A stretch of DNA of 64,000 bases from a bacterium. Its GTDB lineage: Bacteria; SZUA-182; DTGQ01. The notes beneath the pieces were generated by a model. It ran no database searches. It saw nothing but the letters and a program-made list of their open reading frames with translations, and was not told the DNA's origin. Position 1 is the stretch's first letter; each line of letters begins with the position of its first letter. The position numbers and the translations under genes are program-made. Below are positions 42,380 through 51,815 of the stretch, one piece after another. The stretch is taken from NCBI GenBank assembly GCA_040755755.1, contig JBFLZW010000031.1:81371-145370 (forward strand), written 5' to 3'.

Positions 42380-44557
42380 CTAGTTATGGCTGTAATTGGA
42401 AACCTGCATCCGGAAGCGGCAGGTCCATCCCTCCCCTGCGGCTAAGTTGATATCCCAGTAGGGAAGGATAACCGAGCTCTGATAAACTCTTTCAAACCCT
42501 GATTCAGAATTTGAGGCGGTTTCGATCGGGAATCTCCAGATGCCGGGGTAGTCAGCAAAATCGAAAGAGACAATCAGACCAAGGGCTTCATCCACCAGTT
42601 GAATCTGCTCGACCTGCTCCAGGGTTCCCCAACTGGCCAGTTGCCGATCCTTGAGGGCAATGCCGGGTACTTGATAATACCTGTCCGCACTTCGTCCGGC
42701 CAGAAGGTTCACATTGAATTCTACTCCGAATCGGCATCGAACGGTCGATTTCCCTAAATTGACCAGTTGATACTCGAAAGCTAATTCCGATTTATCTGCC
42801 TGAACCCTCACCGCTTTTTCAACGCGGAATGGGATATGCTCTCCATCGATCAGCAGGGAACCATCCCGGGAAAGAATAAGGTGGAGCATGTCCTGAGTCG
42901 ATTGAAGTTGCTGTTTCTGGTAATTTCCGGTAATAAAATCCCCATATTCCTGATGTTGTAACCGGCTGAACTCCTTGAGTGTGGTGACAGGAGGGAAGAA
43001 ATGATCGAGCAGGCAGTTGCGGGCATATTGATCATAATAAAGCAGCTCAGCCAGATCCTTTTCCTTGCTGACCGTAATCTCATGGATGCTCTTTACCCCA
43101 TAGCTGTCATCCTGATCCACTCCTATGTGTGCTCCCTGCTGCAGTTTCTGGTGATACGTTTCCCGTCTGCGCATGAGAGAGTTGATCAGGTTAAAGGCTT
43201 TTGGCCGGTAGTCCAGTTCGTTGATCGTGCCCCCTGCGTCCATGTCAAGCCAGAACATCAGACTGGATGTTTTGACCAGGATTTCCTCTCTTCCGTCGCC
43301 ATCCATGTCCACTGGCAGGCAATCGATCCAGCTCTCCGTCGGATGAAGCCGCTCATCGATGATGTTCTCTGCCTTGATCAGGTGATTATAGACTCCATCC
43401 CGCAAATGCGGGAGGTAGAGCCCGCCAAAAAGGCCGTGCCAGTAAGCATCATTGCATTGGCCTTTCCAGAGCTCATCCCGTGCCCGATCCAGCCATTGCT
43501 GAGAAGAATCCGCGGATGCCCCTTTACTCTGATACTGTTCGATCTGCTTACTCACCCAGAGCATTTTCTGATAGAGGTTGTTGCTCTCCGAATACTTGCT
43601 CAAAAAGTTGCGCCAGAAACCTCCCTTGACAAAGGGTTTGGCTCTCTGAGGGAACTCTTTGGTATTACTGATCATTCTTTCCAGAGCAATAAATTCCTCC
43701 GCCGTCTGGATCGGCAGTGCCCACTCCTCCATCTCCGAATACGAGGCGGTCGGCAAATAAACTTTTCCCAGCGGAGGAAACTTGTCCACATATTCGCCGT
43801 AAGTTATTGTTTCAAGAACATCCTGATTTTCTTCAACCAGGCTGAAGAACTGATCCAGCCAGCCCTGATTATAAACCAGATCATAGGTACCCGGCCAGAC
43901 ACCGAATTTTTCTCCGTCATCGGCCATAACCCGCAGATTCCCCCTCCCCCGGTTTTCATGCAGCAGATAATCGATCGTCATCCGGGGGGATTTAAATGGA
44001 ATCGTATATCGCAGATACTTGCTGCCGGGGAAGACTTTCAGCAGGTTTCCCTGCTCCTCGGTAAGGTAATAACCCCACAGTTCCTCTTCACGAATGCCGG
44101 CGGATCGAAAATGCAGGTCATCTACCGCCAGATACTCAATTTCAGCCTCTCGAATGTAGCGCACCAGATGCGGCTCCCACACCCGCTCGGCCAGCCACAT
44201 GCCCCTCGGTGTGGTATGAAAGCGTTCTTTGAGAAACCGGTTCAATTTTTTAATCTGGCCAACCTTATCCACATCCGGGAGAATCGGTAAAATCGGTTCA
44301 TAATAGCCGCCGCTCAATAATTCTACCTGTCCCCGCTCGATCATGTCAGCCACGATATCCAAAAGAGGAGAGGATTTTTCCAAAAACCAGTTCCAGAGTG
44401 TTCCTGAATAGTGGAGACTTATCTTGATTCCGGGATGTCTTTTCAACACCTCCCAAAAGGGAAAATATGCTTTCTGGTAACATCCTTCGAAAACAAAATC
44501 AAAGTTTCCTATCGGCTGGTGATTATGAATTCCCAAAATAAGGTATTGTTTTTCCAA
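42380..44557 (-). CDS. GH57 4-alpha-glucanotransferase / amylase
   Basis: A 725-residue glycoside hydrolase of family 57. The N-terminal barrel begins YLILGIHNHQPIGNF. The nucleophile Glu is in GMWLAERVWEP and the acid/base Asp in MADDGEKFGVWPGTYD, as in the Thermococcus glucanotransferase. The C-terminal 300 residues are the beta-sandwich domain found in that subgroup. No signal peptide is seen, so it works on cytoplasmic glucans such as glycogen or maltodextrin. Its place inside a PTS operon is odd. Confidence 0.9.
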   Translation of the reverse strand: MEKQYLILGIHNHQPIGNFDFVFEGCYQKAYFPFWEVLKRHPGIKISLHYSGTLWNWFLEKSSPLLDIVADMIERGQVELLSGGYYEPILPILPDVDKVGQIKKLNRFLKERFHTTPRGMWLAERVWEPHLVRYIREAEIEYLAVDDLHFRSAGIREEELWGYYLTEEQGNLLKVFPGSKYLRYTIPFKSPRMTIDYLLHENRGRGNLRVMADDGEKFGVWPGTYDLVYNQGWLDQFFSLVEENQDVLETITYGEYVDKFPPLGKVYLPTASYSEMEEWALPIQTAEEFIALERMISNTKEFPQRAKPFVKGGFWRNFLSKYSESNNLYQKMLWVSKQIEQYQSKGASADSSQQWLDRARDELWKGQCNDAYWHGLFGGLYLPHLRDGVYNHLIKAENIIDERLHPTESWIDCLPVDMDGDGREEILVKTSSLMFWLDMDAGGTINELDYRPKAFNLINSLMRRRETYHQKLQQGAHIGVDQDDSYGVKSIHEITVSKEKDLAELLYYDQYARNCLLDHFFPPVTTLKEFSRLQHQEYGDFITGNYQKQQLQSTQDMLHLILSRDGSLLIDGEHIPFRVEKAVRVQADKSELAFEYQLVNLGKSTVRCRFGVEFNVNLLAGRSADRYYQVPGIALKDRQLASWGTLEQVEQIQLVDEALGLIVSFDFADYPGIWRFPIETASNSESGFERVYQSSVILPYWDINLAAGEGWTCRFRMQVSNYSHN

Positions 44558-44616
44558 AATCTATCTCCATCAAAAGTATGAGATACCGTCAATCTGGCTT
44601 TGGCCAGGCTTTGATT

Positions 44617-45111
44617 TTACTTGCGCCCGATTAACTTCTGGTACAGGGGAATGTCCTGCAAATCGATCTGCTTATCCTGAGGGAGAGCACGCAAATCCAA
44701 ATGAACCCCGCTTTTCTGAATGTCCACCAGGTAGGAAGCCTCCTCTGCCTTAATTGCTATGTTGCTCTGAATCTCTATCTCTCCGGAATGAACACACCCC
44801 AGGTTCACTTCCCGGATTGGAAAACCCAGATCCAGGGACCTTTTGAAGTCCTTCAATTTGGAAAACAGGACGATAACATTTTTGTCCGGCAAATCGTGGC
44901 TGAGACATTTTTCTACGGTCAGGGCAATACTGTAAGCTTCTACCTTGATATTTTCCGGTACGGCAAGTTTCATGACTTCCAACCGAAGCTCATCTTTTTC
45001 AACTTCATCATCAGCAACAATAATCATGCTTGCCTTCAGGAATTTCGCCCATCCGACAATCACTTGGCCGTGAATTAATCTTTCATCGATCCGTACTAAA
45101 ACTATCGGCAT
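44617..45111 (-). CDS. PTS mannose-family IIB component
   Basis: A 164-residue cytoplasmic phosphocarrier. The active His lies in RIDERLIHGQVIVGWAK, the family signature, near residue 14. It receives phosphate from IIA and passes it to the sugar moving through IIC/IID. It lies between IIA and the GH57 gene. Confidence 0.94.
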   Translation of the reverse strand: MPIVLVRIDERLIHGQVIVGWAKFLKASMIIVADDEVEKDELRLEVMKLAVPENIKVEAYSIALTVEKCLSHDLPDKNVIVLFSKLKDFKRSLDLGFPIREVNLGCVHSGEIEIQSNIAIKAEEASYLVDIQKSGVHLDLRALPQDKQIDLQDIPLYQKLIGRK

Positions 45112-45193
45112 AAATGTATCTACACTTTGTTAAAAAATGAACTAACCGGGGAAAGGGGGTTCTGGACTCAAAGCTTACTGCCAGTACCTGCCC

Positions 45194-45631
45194 CTATAAT
45201 TTAACTTTTTTCTCTTCGAGTTTCTTGTTTAAGAGGTCACTGGCGATAATAATCTTTTCCCGACCGTAGATAAAGACGGTCTCTTTGATTTCCTCCAGGC
45301 AGTGCCCTTCACGATACGTAGCCAGCTTTAACAGCATGGGAAGGTTCACGCCCGTAACAACCTCGATACGCTTCGTGGACAAAAAGGATAAGCTCAGGTT
45401 TGAGGGACTTCCTCCGAACATATCCGTTAAAATCAAAACTCCCGAACCGGAATCCACCGCTTCGATGGCTTTCTGTATATCGTGCATCGCCTGCTCTACC
45501 CCGTTTCTCGAATCTACTGAAACGGCCTTCATTTTCGGAAGCGAACCGACAATAAGCTCAGAGCTTTTCAGCAGCTCTTCCGCCAGGTTCCCGTGAGCGA
45601 CGATAACTACTCCCACCATGTTATTTTCCAT
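45194..45631 (-). CDS. PTS mannose-family IIA component
   Basis: A 145-residue IIA-Man type domain. The phosphorylated His is in VIVAHGNLAEELL (about residue 13), and ILTDMFGGSPSNLSL is the family motif. It is separate from IIB rather than fused. It follows hprK at 25 bp, so HprK and the transporter are transcribed together. Confidence 0.94.
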   Translation of the reverse strand: MENNMVGVVIVAHGNLAEELLKSSELIVGSLPKMKAVSVDSRNGVEQAMHDIQKAIEAVDSGSGVLILTDMFGGSPSNLSLSFLSTKRIEVVTGVNLPMLLKLATYREGHCLEEIKETVFIYGREKIIIASDLLNKKLEEKKVKL

Positions 45632-45656
45632 TTTGTCCTCACTTAAGTAGTAAAGC

Positions 45657-46616
45657 TCAAATAAGTTTGGCCTTGGATTTTTTGCTCAGTATATCGATCA
45701 CCTTCTGATCAAAGTCACGGGCTGAGTAATAACCGCTTTCCTTTAAGAGCTGATTTCGGGCTGCAACCTCAATAATAATGGCCATGTTTCTCCCCGGAGC
45801 TACCGGCATTTTAATTAACGGCACCTCAACTCCCAGGATATTCACCGTACTTTCCTTCAGCCCCAGTCGATCATACTCATACTCTTTTTTCCACTCTTCC
45901 ATCACTACCGCAAGCTCTATCTTTTTTCGGTAACGGACAGCAGCCACTCCAAAGAGGTCTTTAATGTTGATGATTCCAAGGCCCCGCAGCTCCATATGAT
46001 AGCGGATCATCTCCGGGCCGCTGCCAATCAGCACGTCAGGGGGCAGCAGTTTGATGTTGACCATGTCATCCGAAATCAACCGATGTCCTCGAACAATAAG
46101 GTCCAGCGCGCATTCACTCTTACCGATGCTGCTCTTGCCAAGCAGGAGAACTCCCCGTCCGTAGATGTCCATCAGAACACCATGAATGCTCGTTTCCAGG
46201 GCTAACTTCTCTTCCATGTAAGTTGAAATCTGACGGATAAAAATCGAACTTTGGAGACTGGATTGCAATATGGGGATTTTATACTTGTTTCCTACCGAAA
46301 TCAGCTCCGGCGGCGGCAGCATGCTCTTGGTGAGAATAAAGCAGGAAATAGGTATTTGGCAAATAGCCTCTAAGACTTCCTGACGACGCTCACTGGAGAG
46401 GGTGTCCATAAAGGACACTTCGGTACTTCCTAAGACCTGGACCCGTTCTGCCCGTATCTGGGCAAAATACCCTGCCAGCGCCAGCCCCGGTTTTTGAATG
46501 CGAGGGGAGGTAATCTTGCGGTCGAGCCCTTCGTCCCCATTCAGGACTTTCAATTGCAGCCGTTCCGCCTGCTCGTTTACGAGCTCCCGGATGGTTAAGC
46601 ATTTCTGGACGAGCAT
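45657..46616 (-). CDS. hprK: HPr kinase/phosphorylase
   Basis: Phosphorylates and dephosphorylates HPr on Ser-46. The 319-residue product has the usual N-terminal domain and a C-terminal kinase domain with Walker A LLGKSSIGKSECAL (SSIG instead of SGIG) and the HprK signature ELRGLGIINIKDLFGVAAVR. In Gram-negative bacteria this kinase is often encoded beside rpoN, hpf and ptsN, exactly as here. It is one of the strands tying carbon status to this region. Confidence 0.95.
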   Translation of the reverse strand: MLVQKCLTIRELVNEQAERLQLKVLNGDEGLDRKITSPRIQKPGLALAGYFAQIRAERVQVLGSTEVSFMDTLSSERRQEVLEAICQIPISCFILTKSMLPPPELISVGNKYKIPILQSSLQSSIFIRQISTYMEEKLALETSIHGVLMDIYGRGVLLLGKSSIGKSECALDLIVRGHRLISDDMVNIKLLPPDVLIGSGPEMIRYHMELRGLGIINIKDLFGVAAVRYRKKIELAVVMEEWKKEYEYDRLGLKESTVNILGVEVPLIKMPVAPGRNMAIIIEVAARNQLLKESGYYSARDFDQKVIDILSKKSKAKLI

Positions 46617-46626
46617 TCTTGCGTGT

Positions 46627-47094
46627 TTATCCTATAACGTCTTTTTCTTCATCGGCAATGGCCTGGTAAATGTCTCTGCCACTTTTAGCCTGCATTAATG
46701 CCTCTCGGAAGGTTGTTTTTTTCAGGAGCCGGGAAATTCTGGCCAGTATCTTCAGATGCAAAGGCGCCGAATTCTCCGGTGCCAGAAACAGAAAGAAGAG
46801 GTGAGCGGGCTTATTATCCAGAGATTCGAAATTGATTCCCTTTCGTGACCGTCCGAAAGCGGCCACCAGCGTTTTTATGTCACTGAATTTGGCATGGGGA
46901 ATGGCCACGCCGTCCCCTATCCCGGTACTGCCCAGCTTTTCTCTCTCCAGTAAAACCTCCAGAGCCTTATCAGCATTCCGTACCTGGTTGTTATTAACCA
47001 GAAGTTGAACTAATTCCCTGAGCACCCCCATCTTGGTTTCAGCTTTGAGATCTGCTTCAATAACCTCCTCCGGCAAATAATCCAAGACCCTCAT
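46627..47094 (-). CDS. ptsN: PTS IIA-like nitrogen-regulatory protein PtsN
   Basis: A 155-residue fructose-type IIA domain. The phospho-His lies in GDGVAIPHAKF, close to residue 69. PtsN senses nitrogen and potassium status through the PTS-Ntr relay in other Proteobacteria; no PtsP or NPr is seen here, so it may take phosphate from the HPr encoded nearby. It lies 10 bp upstream of hprK in the rpoN-hpf-ptsN-hprK order. Confidence 0.93.
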   Translation of the reverse strand: MRVLDYLPEEVIEADLKAETKMGVLRELVQLLVNNNQVRNADKALEVLLEREKLGSTGIGDGVAIPHAKFSDIKTLVAAFGRSRKGINFESLDNKPAHLFFLFLAPENSAPLHLKILARISRLLKKTTFREALMQAKSGRDIYQAIADEEKDVIG

Positions 47095-47129
47095 AAAATT
47101 CCCTCCATTACGCGGACCATATCACTCTC

Positions 47130-47681
47130 TCACTGGAGCTCAGGCTCAATCAGTACCACTTTATCATCTTTAGACCGGTAAATTACACTGATGGAATTCG
47201 ATGCCGGATTGAGAAACACGAAGCAATCTTCCTCTGTCATGTCCATCTGCATCATCGCTTCATCCAGACTCATTGGCTGGACAGCTACCCGTTTCGTCTT
47301 GATCATCCGCAGGTTAGATGGGCCTTCCTCCTCTTTGCTTTCAGAGGCGAACATATCCACTCCTATAATGCTCTCTTTCAGGGGCTGCCTGGTCTTGTGC
47401 TGGCGGATTTTCTCCTTGTATTTTTTTACCTGCCGCTCGATCTTTTCCATCACCAGATCGATAGAGCTGTACATGTCATCGGTCTCTTCTTCACCATTGA
47501 TGGTGATCCCGTTGGCTTTAATGGTTACTTCGGCAGAATGACGATATTTTTCTACAGATAAGATGACGTCCGCCTCTTTGATATTTTCCAGATACTTGCC
47601 TACGCGCTCTACTTTATTTTTTACATAATCTTGGAGGGCATCAGTCATCTCCATATGCCTACCCGTAATGAGGACTTGCAT
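47130..47681 (-). CDS. hpf: Ribosome hibernation promoting factor, long form
   Basis: A 183-residue long-form HPF. The N-terminal domain (about 1-100) has ITGRHMEMTDALQDYVKNK and the C-terminal dimerisation domain has VAVQPMSLDEAMMQMDMTEEDCFVF. Long forms make 100S dimers directly. The start ATG has GGGAGGT seven bases upstream. It follows rpoN and has its own candidate promoter. Confidence 0.95.
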   Translation of the reverse strand: MQVLITGRHMEMTDALQDYVKNKVERVGKYLENIKEADVILSVEKYRHSAEVTIKANGITINGEEETDDMYSSIDLVMEKIERQVKKYKEKIRQHKTRQPLKESIIGVDMFASESKEEEGPSNLRMIKTKRVAVQPMSLDEAMMQMDMTEEDCFVFLNPASNSISVIYRSKDDKVVLIEPELQ

Positions 47682-47717
47682 TGTCAGGACCTCCCTGAAA
47701 AATATATAATAATAAAG

Positions 47718-47746
47718 AAAATAATTTCTGTCAGACCACTACTCAA
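47718..47746 (-). promoter_or_regulatory. Candidate promoter of hpf
   Basis: On the minus strand TTGAGT (47741-47746), 17-bp spacer, TATTTT (47718-47723), in the 177-bp gap after rpoN. The -35 box is weak. Confidence 0.45.
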
Positions 47747-47858
47747 TCCCGTGTATGGCTGAAAAAAGAACCCATAACGGTCACAAGAGGATGCACAAAG
47801 AAGAACATTCCTCCGCCTTGCCCAAACAGGTTGAACAACCGCCGGCCTTCGCTGAGGC

Positions 47859-49328
47859 TTAGTCGAGAAAGACCGCTTTTCGCTTTTGAGAAGGTAATAT
47901 GTGCAGCTCATCTCTATACTTGGCAATTGTTCTTCTGGCAATCACCACTCCCTGCTTTTTGAGTAGCTCAAGAATCTGAGTATCGCTGTAGGGTTTTCGG
48001 ACATCTTCGTTTTTGATCAATTCACGAAGCAGTTCTTTTACCCGGACAGAAGAGATAAAATCACCATCTTTTTTCTTCAACCCGGAATTAAAGAAGAACT
48101 TCAGCTCAAAAATCCCCCGCGGAGTATACATGTATTTATTGGTGGTAACCCGGCTGATTGTGGATTCGTGCATTGAAATATCGTTAGCCACATCCACGAG
48201 AGTCAGGGGTTTGAGATAAGCTACCCCTTTGTCGAGAAAATCCCGCTGAAAGTTGACAATGCTTCTGGCTACATTATACAGCGTTCTTTGTCTCTGCTGG
48301 ATACTTTTAATGAGCCAGACAGCGGACCGCAGCTTCTCCTCGACATACTTTCGGGTATTGTCGGGAACATTTTTTCCTTTCCGCAGGATCTTCCGGTAAA
48401 TATTACTCACCCGAAGCTGCGGCAACCCTTCATCGTTCAAAGAGATGACATAATCATCTCCCATTTTATAGACGAATACATCAGGCACGATATAATGAGA
48501 AACATCGGGATTAAACCGCCGGCCAGGTTTGGGATCATAGCTCAGGATTATGTCGGCCAGCTCCTTTACTTTGGCCAGGCTGATACCCATGTTCTTTGAG
48601 ATAGCCTGATATTCTCTCGATTCCAGCAGGCTGATATGATGCTGAATCATTCTCTTGATCAGAGAGGCTGTCGGCTCTTCCTCTTTGACTTGCAGCAGCA
48701 GGCATTCCTGAGGAGTTCTGGCTCCAACGCCGGGCGGGTCCAGGTTCTGGATCAGGTGCAGGACATCCTCGACTTCCTTGGCATCGTGCAGTTCCAAAAC
48801 CTTGGCCATTTCTTCAACCGTTGCACACAGATAGCCGTTCTCATCGATATTGCCGATGATCATCTCCCCTATCCGGAACTCCTGCTCGCTGATGGAGGAA
48901 GACATGCGCAATTGCCACAGGAGGTAGTTTTGCAGGGATTGGGGCCTGGTCAGGATATTTTCCAGCGGGGGAAGCTCCCGCTCATCACCGCCCGATACCG
49001 AGAACCTGTTTGTGTCCACGGCGTCATCGTCGATAAAGTTTTCCCATTCCACTTCCCGTTCCGCATCATCAAAACCGTTTTCATCGCTGCCAAGCCTAAT
49101 GTCTTCAGCCTTGACATCCCGCTGGTCCATCTCCTCTGATCCGAAATCCGAAGGCGGTTCCAGCGATAATTCCTCCAACATGGGATTTTCCTGCAATTCC
49201 TGGTGAATGAGCTGGGTCAGTTCGAGTTTCGAGAGCTGCAATAACTTGATGGACTGCTGCAACATCGGAGTCATCATTAGCCGGTGCGTCAACTTCATGT
49301 TTAAAGTTTGCTTCATCTCCAGCGCCAT
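47859..49328 (-). CDS. rpoN: RNA polymerase sigma-54 factor RpoN
   Basis: A 489-residue sigma-54. The N-terminal Gln/Leu-rich activator-interacting region (MLQQSIKLLQLSKLELTQLIHQELQENP) is followed by an acidic linker, the core-binding domain and the RpoN box ARRTIAKYRDELHILPS that reads the -24 element. It serves the -24/-12 promoters noted at 11186, 53083, 56991 and 57227 and the activators EBP1 and EBP2. It follows the HU/IHF gene by 125 bp. Confidence 0.98.
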   Translation of the reverse strand: MALEMKQTLNMKLTHRLMMTPMLQQSIKLLQLSKLELTQLIHQELQENPMLEELSLEPPSDFGSEEMDQRDVKAEDIRLGSDENGFDDAEREVEWENFIDDDAVDTNRFSVSGGDERELPPLENILTRPQSLQNYLLWQLRMSSSISEQEFRIGEMIIGNIDENGYLCATVEEMAKVLELHDAKEVEDVLHLIQNLDPPGVGARTPQECLLLQVKEEEPTASLIKRMIQHHISLLESREYQAISKNMGISLAKVKELADIILSYDPKPGRRFNPDVSHYIVPDVFVYKMGDDYVISLNDEGLPQLRVSNIYRKILRKGKNVPDNTRKYVEEKLRSAVWLIKSIQQRQRTLYNVARSIVNFQRDFLDKGVAYLKPLTLVDVANDISMHESTISRVTTNKYMYTPRGIFELKFFFNSGLKKKDGDFISSVRVKELLRELIKNEDVRKPYSDTQILELLKKQGVVIARRTIAKYRDELHILPSQKRKAVFLD

Positions 49329-49453
49329 ATCAATACCTCTTTTTGAGTTAATGTCCCCTGCCAGGGGTGATTCGATGCCAGTTCGACATCTGATTCAGAT
49401 AACCCTTGCTCTTCACCAATTGAGAATCAGTTGTAATCAGCCCATAGTCAGAA

Positions 49454-49732
49454 TCAGCAATAATCAACCAGCGATCGCAGTTCTTTTCCCGCTTTGAAAA
49501 ATGGCACCTTCTTGGCCGGTACATTCACCATATCACCAGTTTTCGGGTTTCTCCCCTGCCGTGCCTTTCGATTTCGGATCCGAAAGCTCCCAAAACCCCT
49601 CAGCTCCACCTTGTCTCCTTCACTCAAGGCGGTAGTAATGCTGCCAAATATGGTTTTAATTACCGTTTCGGTCTCTTTCTTCGTTAAATCCGTTAACTTC
49701 GCTACCTCGATCACAAGATCGGCTTTCGTCAT
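49454..49732 (-). CDS. HU/IHF-family DNA-bending protein
   Basis: A 92-residue DNABII protein with KKETETVIKTIFGSITTAL, VELRGFGSFRIRNRKARQGRNPKTGD and a VPAKKVPFFKAGKEL end. The RNPKTGD loop and Pro that intercalates DNA are conserved. The sequence does not clearly separate IHF from HU. IHF bends DNA between activator sites and sigma-54 promoters, so the gene's place next to rpoN fits a helper role. Confidence 0.92.
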   Translation of the reverse strand: MTKADLVIEVAKLTDLTKKETETVIKTIFGSITTALSEGDKVELRGFGSFRIRNRKARQGRNPKTGDMVNVPAKKVPFFKAGKELRSLVDYC

Positions 49733-49837
49733 CGCTCAGGGACCTCCTTTCCGGTTCTAAAAGACAGCCGTTTCCATTTTAAATAACCAGATATTCTTTA
49801 ATAAACAATAACATAATAAATTACCTCTGTCAAGAGA

Positions 49838-50554
49838 TTACATCCGAAAACTCTCTCCAAGGTAAAGGTCCTTGACCCTGGCATCCTTGATCAAATCTGC
49901 GGTCGTGCCGGAAATGAGAATTTCTCCATCGTACATGATATATGCGCGGTCGGTAATGGTCAGGGTCTCCCGGACGTTATGATCGGTGATCAGCACCCCG
50001 ATGCCTTTCTTTTTCAGCTTGTTGATGATGTTCTGGATTCCCACCACAGCTTTGGGATCGATGCCGACAAACGGCTCATCCAGGAGGATAAAGGAAGGGG
50101 AAGTTACCAATGCCCGCGTAATTTCCACTCTCCTGCGCTCTCCTCCGGAAAGAACATCCGCCTCATACTTTGCCAGGTCGGTCAAATTTAATTCAGCCAG
50201 CAGCATTTCCAGTTGCCGCTGCCGTTCCGCTGAATCCAGATCAAGAGTTTCGAGGATAGCCATAATATTCTGTTCGACATTCAATTTCCTAAAAATCGAA
50301 GATTCCTGCGCCAGGTAGCTGATTCCCAGATTAGCCCGCCGGTACATGGCCAGGTGGGTGATCTCGGTGCCGTTCAGATATATGTGCCCGCCTTCCGACC
50401 TGATTAAGCCGATGATCATTCGAAAGGTTGTAGTTTTCCCGGCCCCGTTGGGTCCGAGCAGGCCAACCACCTCTCCCCGACTCAGGTGAAAACTGACCCC
50501 CTTGACTGTTGTTCGGCCTTTATACTTCTTAACAAGACCCCGGGCTTCAAGCAA
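49838..50554 (-). CDS. lptB: LPS export ABC transporter ATPase LptB
   Basis: ATPase that powers lipopolysaccharide extraction from the inner membrane. The 238-residue product has Walker A GPNGAGKTT, the signature LSGGERRRVEI, Walker B FILLDEPFVGIDP and a switch His in ITDHNVRET. It starts one base after lptA. The permease genes lptF and lptG are not in the window. Confidence 0.96.
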   Translation of the reverse strand: MLEARGLVKKYKGRTTVKGVSFHLSRGEVVGLLGPNGAGKTTTFRMIIGLIRSEGGHIYLNGTEITHLAMYRRANLGISYLAQESSIFRKLNVEQNIMAILETLDLDSAERQRQLEMLLAELNLTDLAKYEADVLSGGERRRVEITRALVTSPSFILLDEPFVGIDPKAVVGIQNIINKLKKKGIGVLITDHNVRETLTITDRAYIMYDGEILISGTTADLIKDARVKDLYLGESFRM

Positions 50555-50555
50555 T

Positions 50556-51101
50556 CTAGTTTGGCCTCAACTTTTCCATCTTCTCTCTGTCCATGATAAT
50601 CGTAGCTTTTACATTTCCTTCAACCAGCGCCTTGCCCTGATCCCAGAGATAGACAATTTTGTCTCCGCTGATGCAATTGTTCCCCTGCCGGGTTACCGGA
50701 TTGCCGGTCAGGACCACTTTTCGATCCTGCTGGTAATAGATACCTTCCTCGGCCGTAACCAGTCTGTCTTCCTGGATAATTCGAATATTCCCAAAAGCCT
50801 TGATCAGCGTAATATTTTTGCCTTTAGCCGTAAAATGCACTTCTATCCGGTCGGCATACAGGGAAGTGTTTTCCTGGGTCACCGTAACCTGCCCCGTATA
50901 GGTGGCAATCTCATTTTGGGGATCGAACTCCACCTGATCGGAGGTAATCAGAATCTGGGCCTCTTTCGCCTGGTTCTTCTGCGGCTGGGCTTTTTCTTTC
51001 TCTGCCGGCGATGCCCCAGCCGGAAGAAGCCAAAGCCCGATTATCATGAGCAAAGCCAGGATAATTCTCCCTGCCTTTGCCTCCTTACGAAAAATAACCA
51101 T
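50556..51101 (-). CDS. lptA: LPS transport periplasmic protein LptA
   Basis: A 181-residue periplasmic bridge protein with a signal peptide (about residues 13-31) and an OstA-like beta-jellyroll: VEFDPQNEIATYTGQVTV and LYADRIEVHF. It is placed between lptC and lptB with gaps of only a few bases, the classical order. Confidence 0.93.
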   Translation of the reverse strand: MVIFRKEAKAGRIILALLMIIGLWLLPAGASPAEKEKAQPQKNQAKEAQILITSDQVEFDPQNEIATYTGQVTVTQENTSLYADRIEVHFTAKGKNITLIKAFGNIRIIQEDRLVTAEEGIYYQQDRKVVLTGNPVTRQGNNCISGDKIVYLWDQGKALVEGNVKATIIMDREKMEKLRPN

Positions 51102-51104
51102 AAA

Positions 51105-51659
51105 TCAATGAATCACTGTCCTTACGTTCTTATTGAGCCTGATTTTTTTCAGACTCATATCGGCAACCATTCCCCTGCCGGTGATCTCGACGTTTTCCCG
51201 CTTCAACCAGACCGGATCTTCGGTCAGAAGCTCTCTCTTTTGCCTGTTCCAGGAAAGAGTATCGGTCTTGAGCTGGATGTGGTAAGAAGATGCACCCACG
51301 TTTCCCCGCAGGAATATGTCTTTGCGCCCCAGATTGATTTCCCCCCGCTCACCGGTGAGCACTACTTCCTCCCCTTCATTCAACAGGTACTCCAGAGTGA
51401 TGTCCTGCAGGTAGGCAATTCCCCGTTTCTCATAAACCTCGGCCCGTTCAGCCCTGAGATTCCACTCAAGTTCTCCTCCCTCAGTCTCCGATAATTCCAT
51501 CTTTTTTACTTCTACGTCCGCCTTGTTCAGGATCGGCTCCAATGCAGGGCTGCTCGTCTGCCGCTGGTCTGCCTGTCTCAGAGAAATGAACAGGACGATC
51601 AGCAGTATTCCTCCAAGGAGGAGGAGTGCTTTTTTATGCAGGAAATATTTTTTCAGCAT
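51105..51659 (-). CDS. lptC: LPS export protein LptC
   Basis: A 184-residue bitopic protein. The N-terminal anchor (ALLLLGGILLIVLFISL) is followed by a periplasmic LptC domain with WNLRAERAEVYEKRGIAYLQ. LptC passes LPS from LptBFG to LptA. Three bases separate it from lptA. No KdsC phosphatase gene precedes it, unlike in Escherichia. Confidence 0.9.
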   Translation of the reverse strand: MLKKYFLHKKALLLLGGILLIVLFISLRQADQRQTSSPALEPILNKADVEVKKMELSETEGGELEWNLRAERAEVYEKRGIAYLQDITLEYLLNEGEEVVLTGERGEINLGRKDIFLRGNVGASSYHIQLKTDTLSWNRQKRELLTEDPVWLKRENVEITGRGMVADMSLKKIRLNKNVRTVIH

Positions 51660-51815
51660 ATCTCACATTTTTTCTCGCAGGAGCCGCCACTTCCTGGCAG
51701 GAAACGGTTTTCCTCTCTTTCCCCGCTCTCTCTACGAGTAGTATATTCCTTTACTATCTTTTTTTCCAGCAATTATTGACCTGCGGCGGAAGATTTTCAC
51801 CCGGATGGGTAATAC

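Noticed and set aside
43001-44290. A 429-residue plus-strand frame opposite the GH57 gene
   Set aside because: It mirrors the GH57 coding sequence and shows no domain; catalytic motifs confirm the minus-strand gene.
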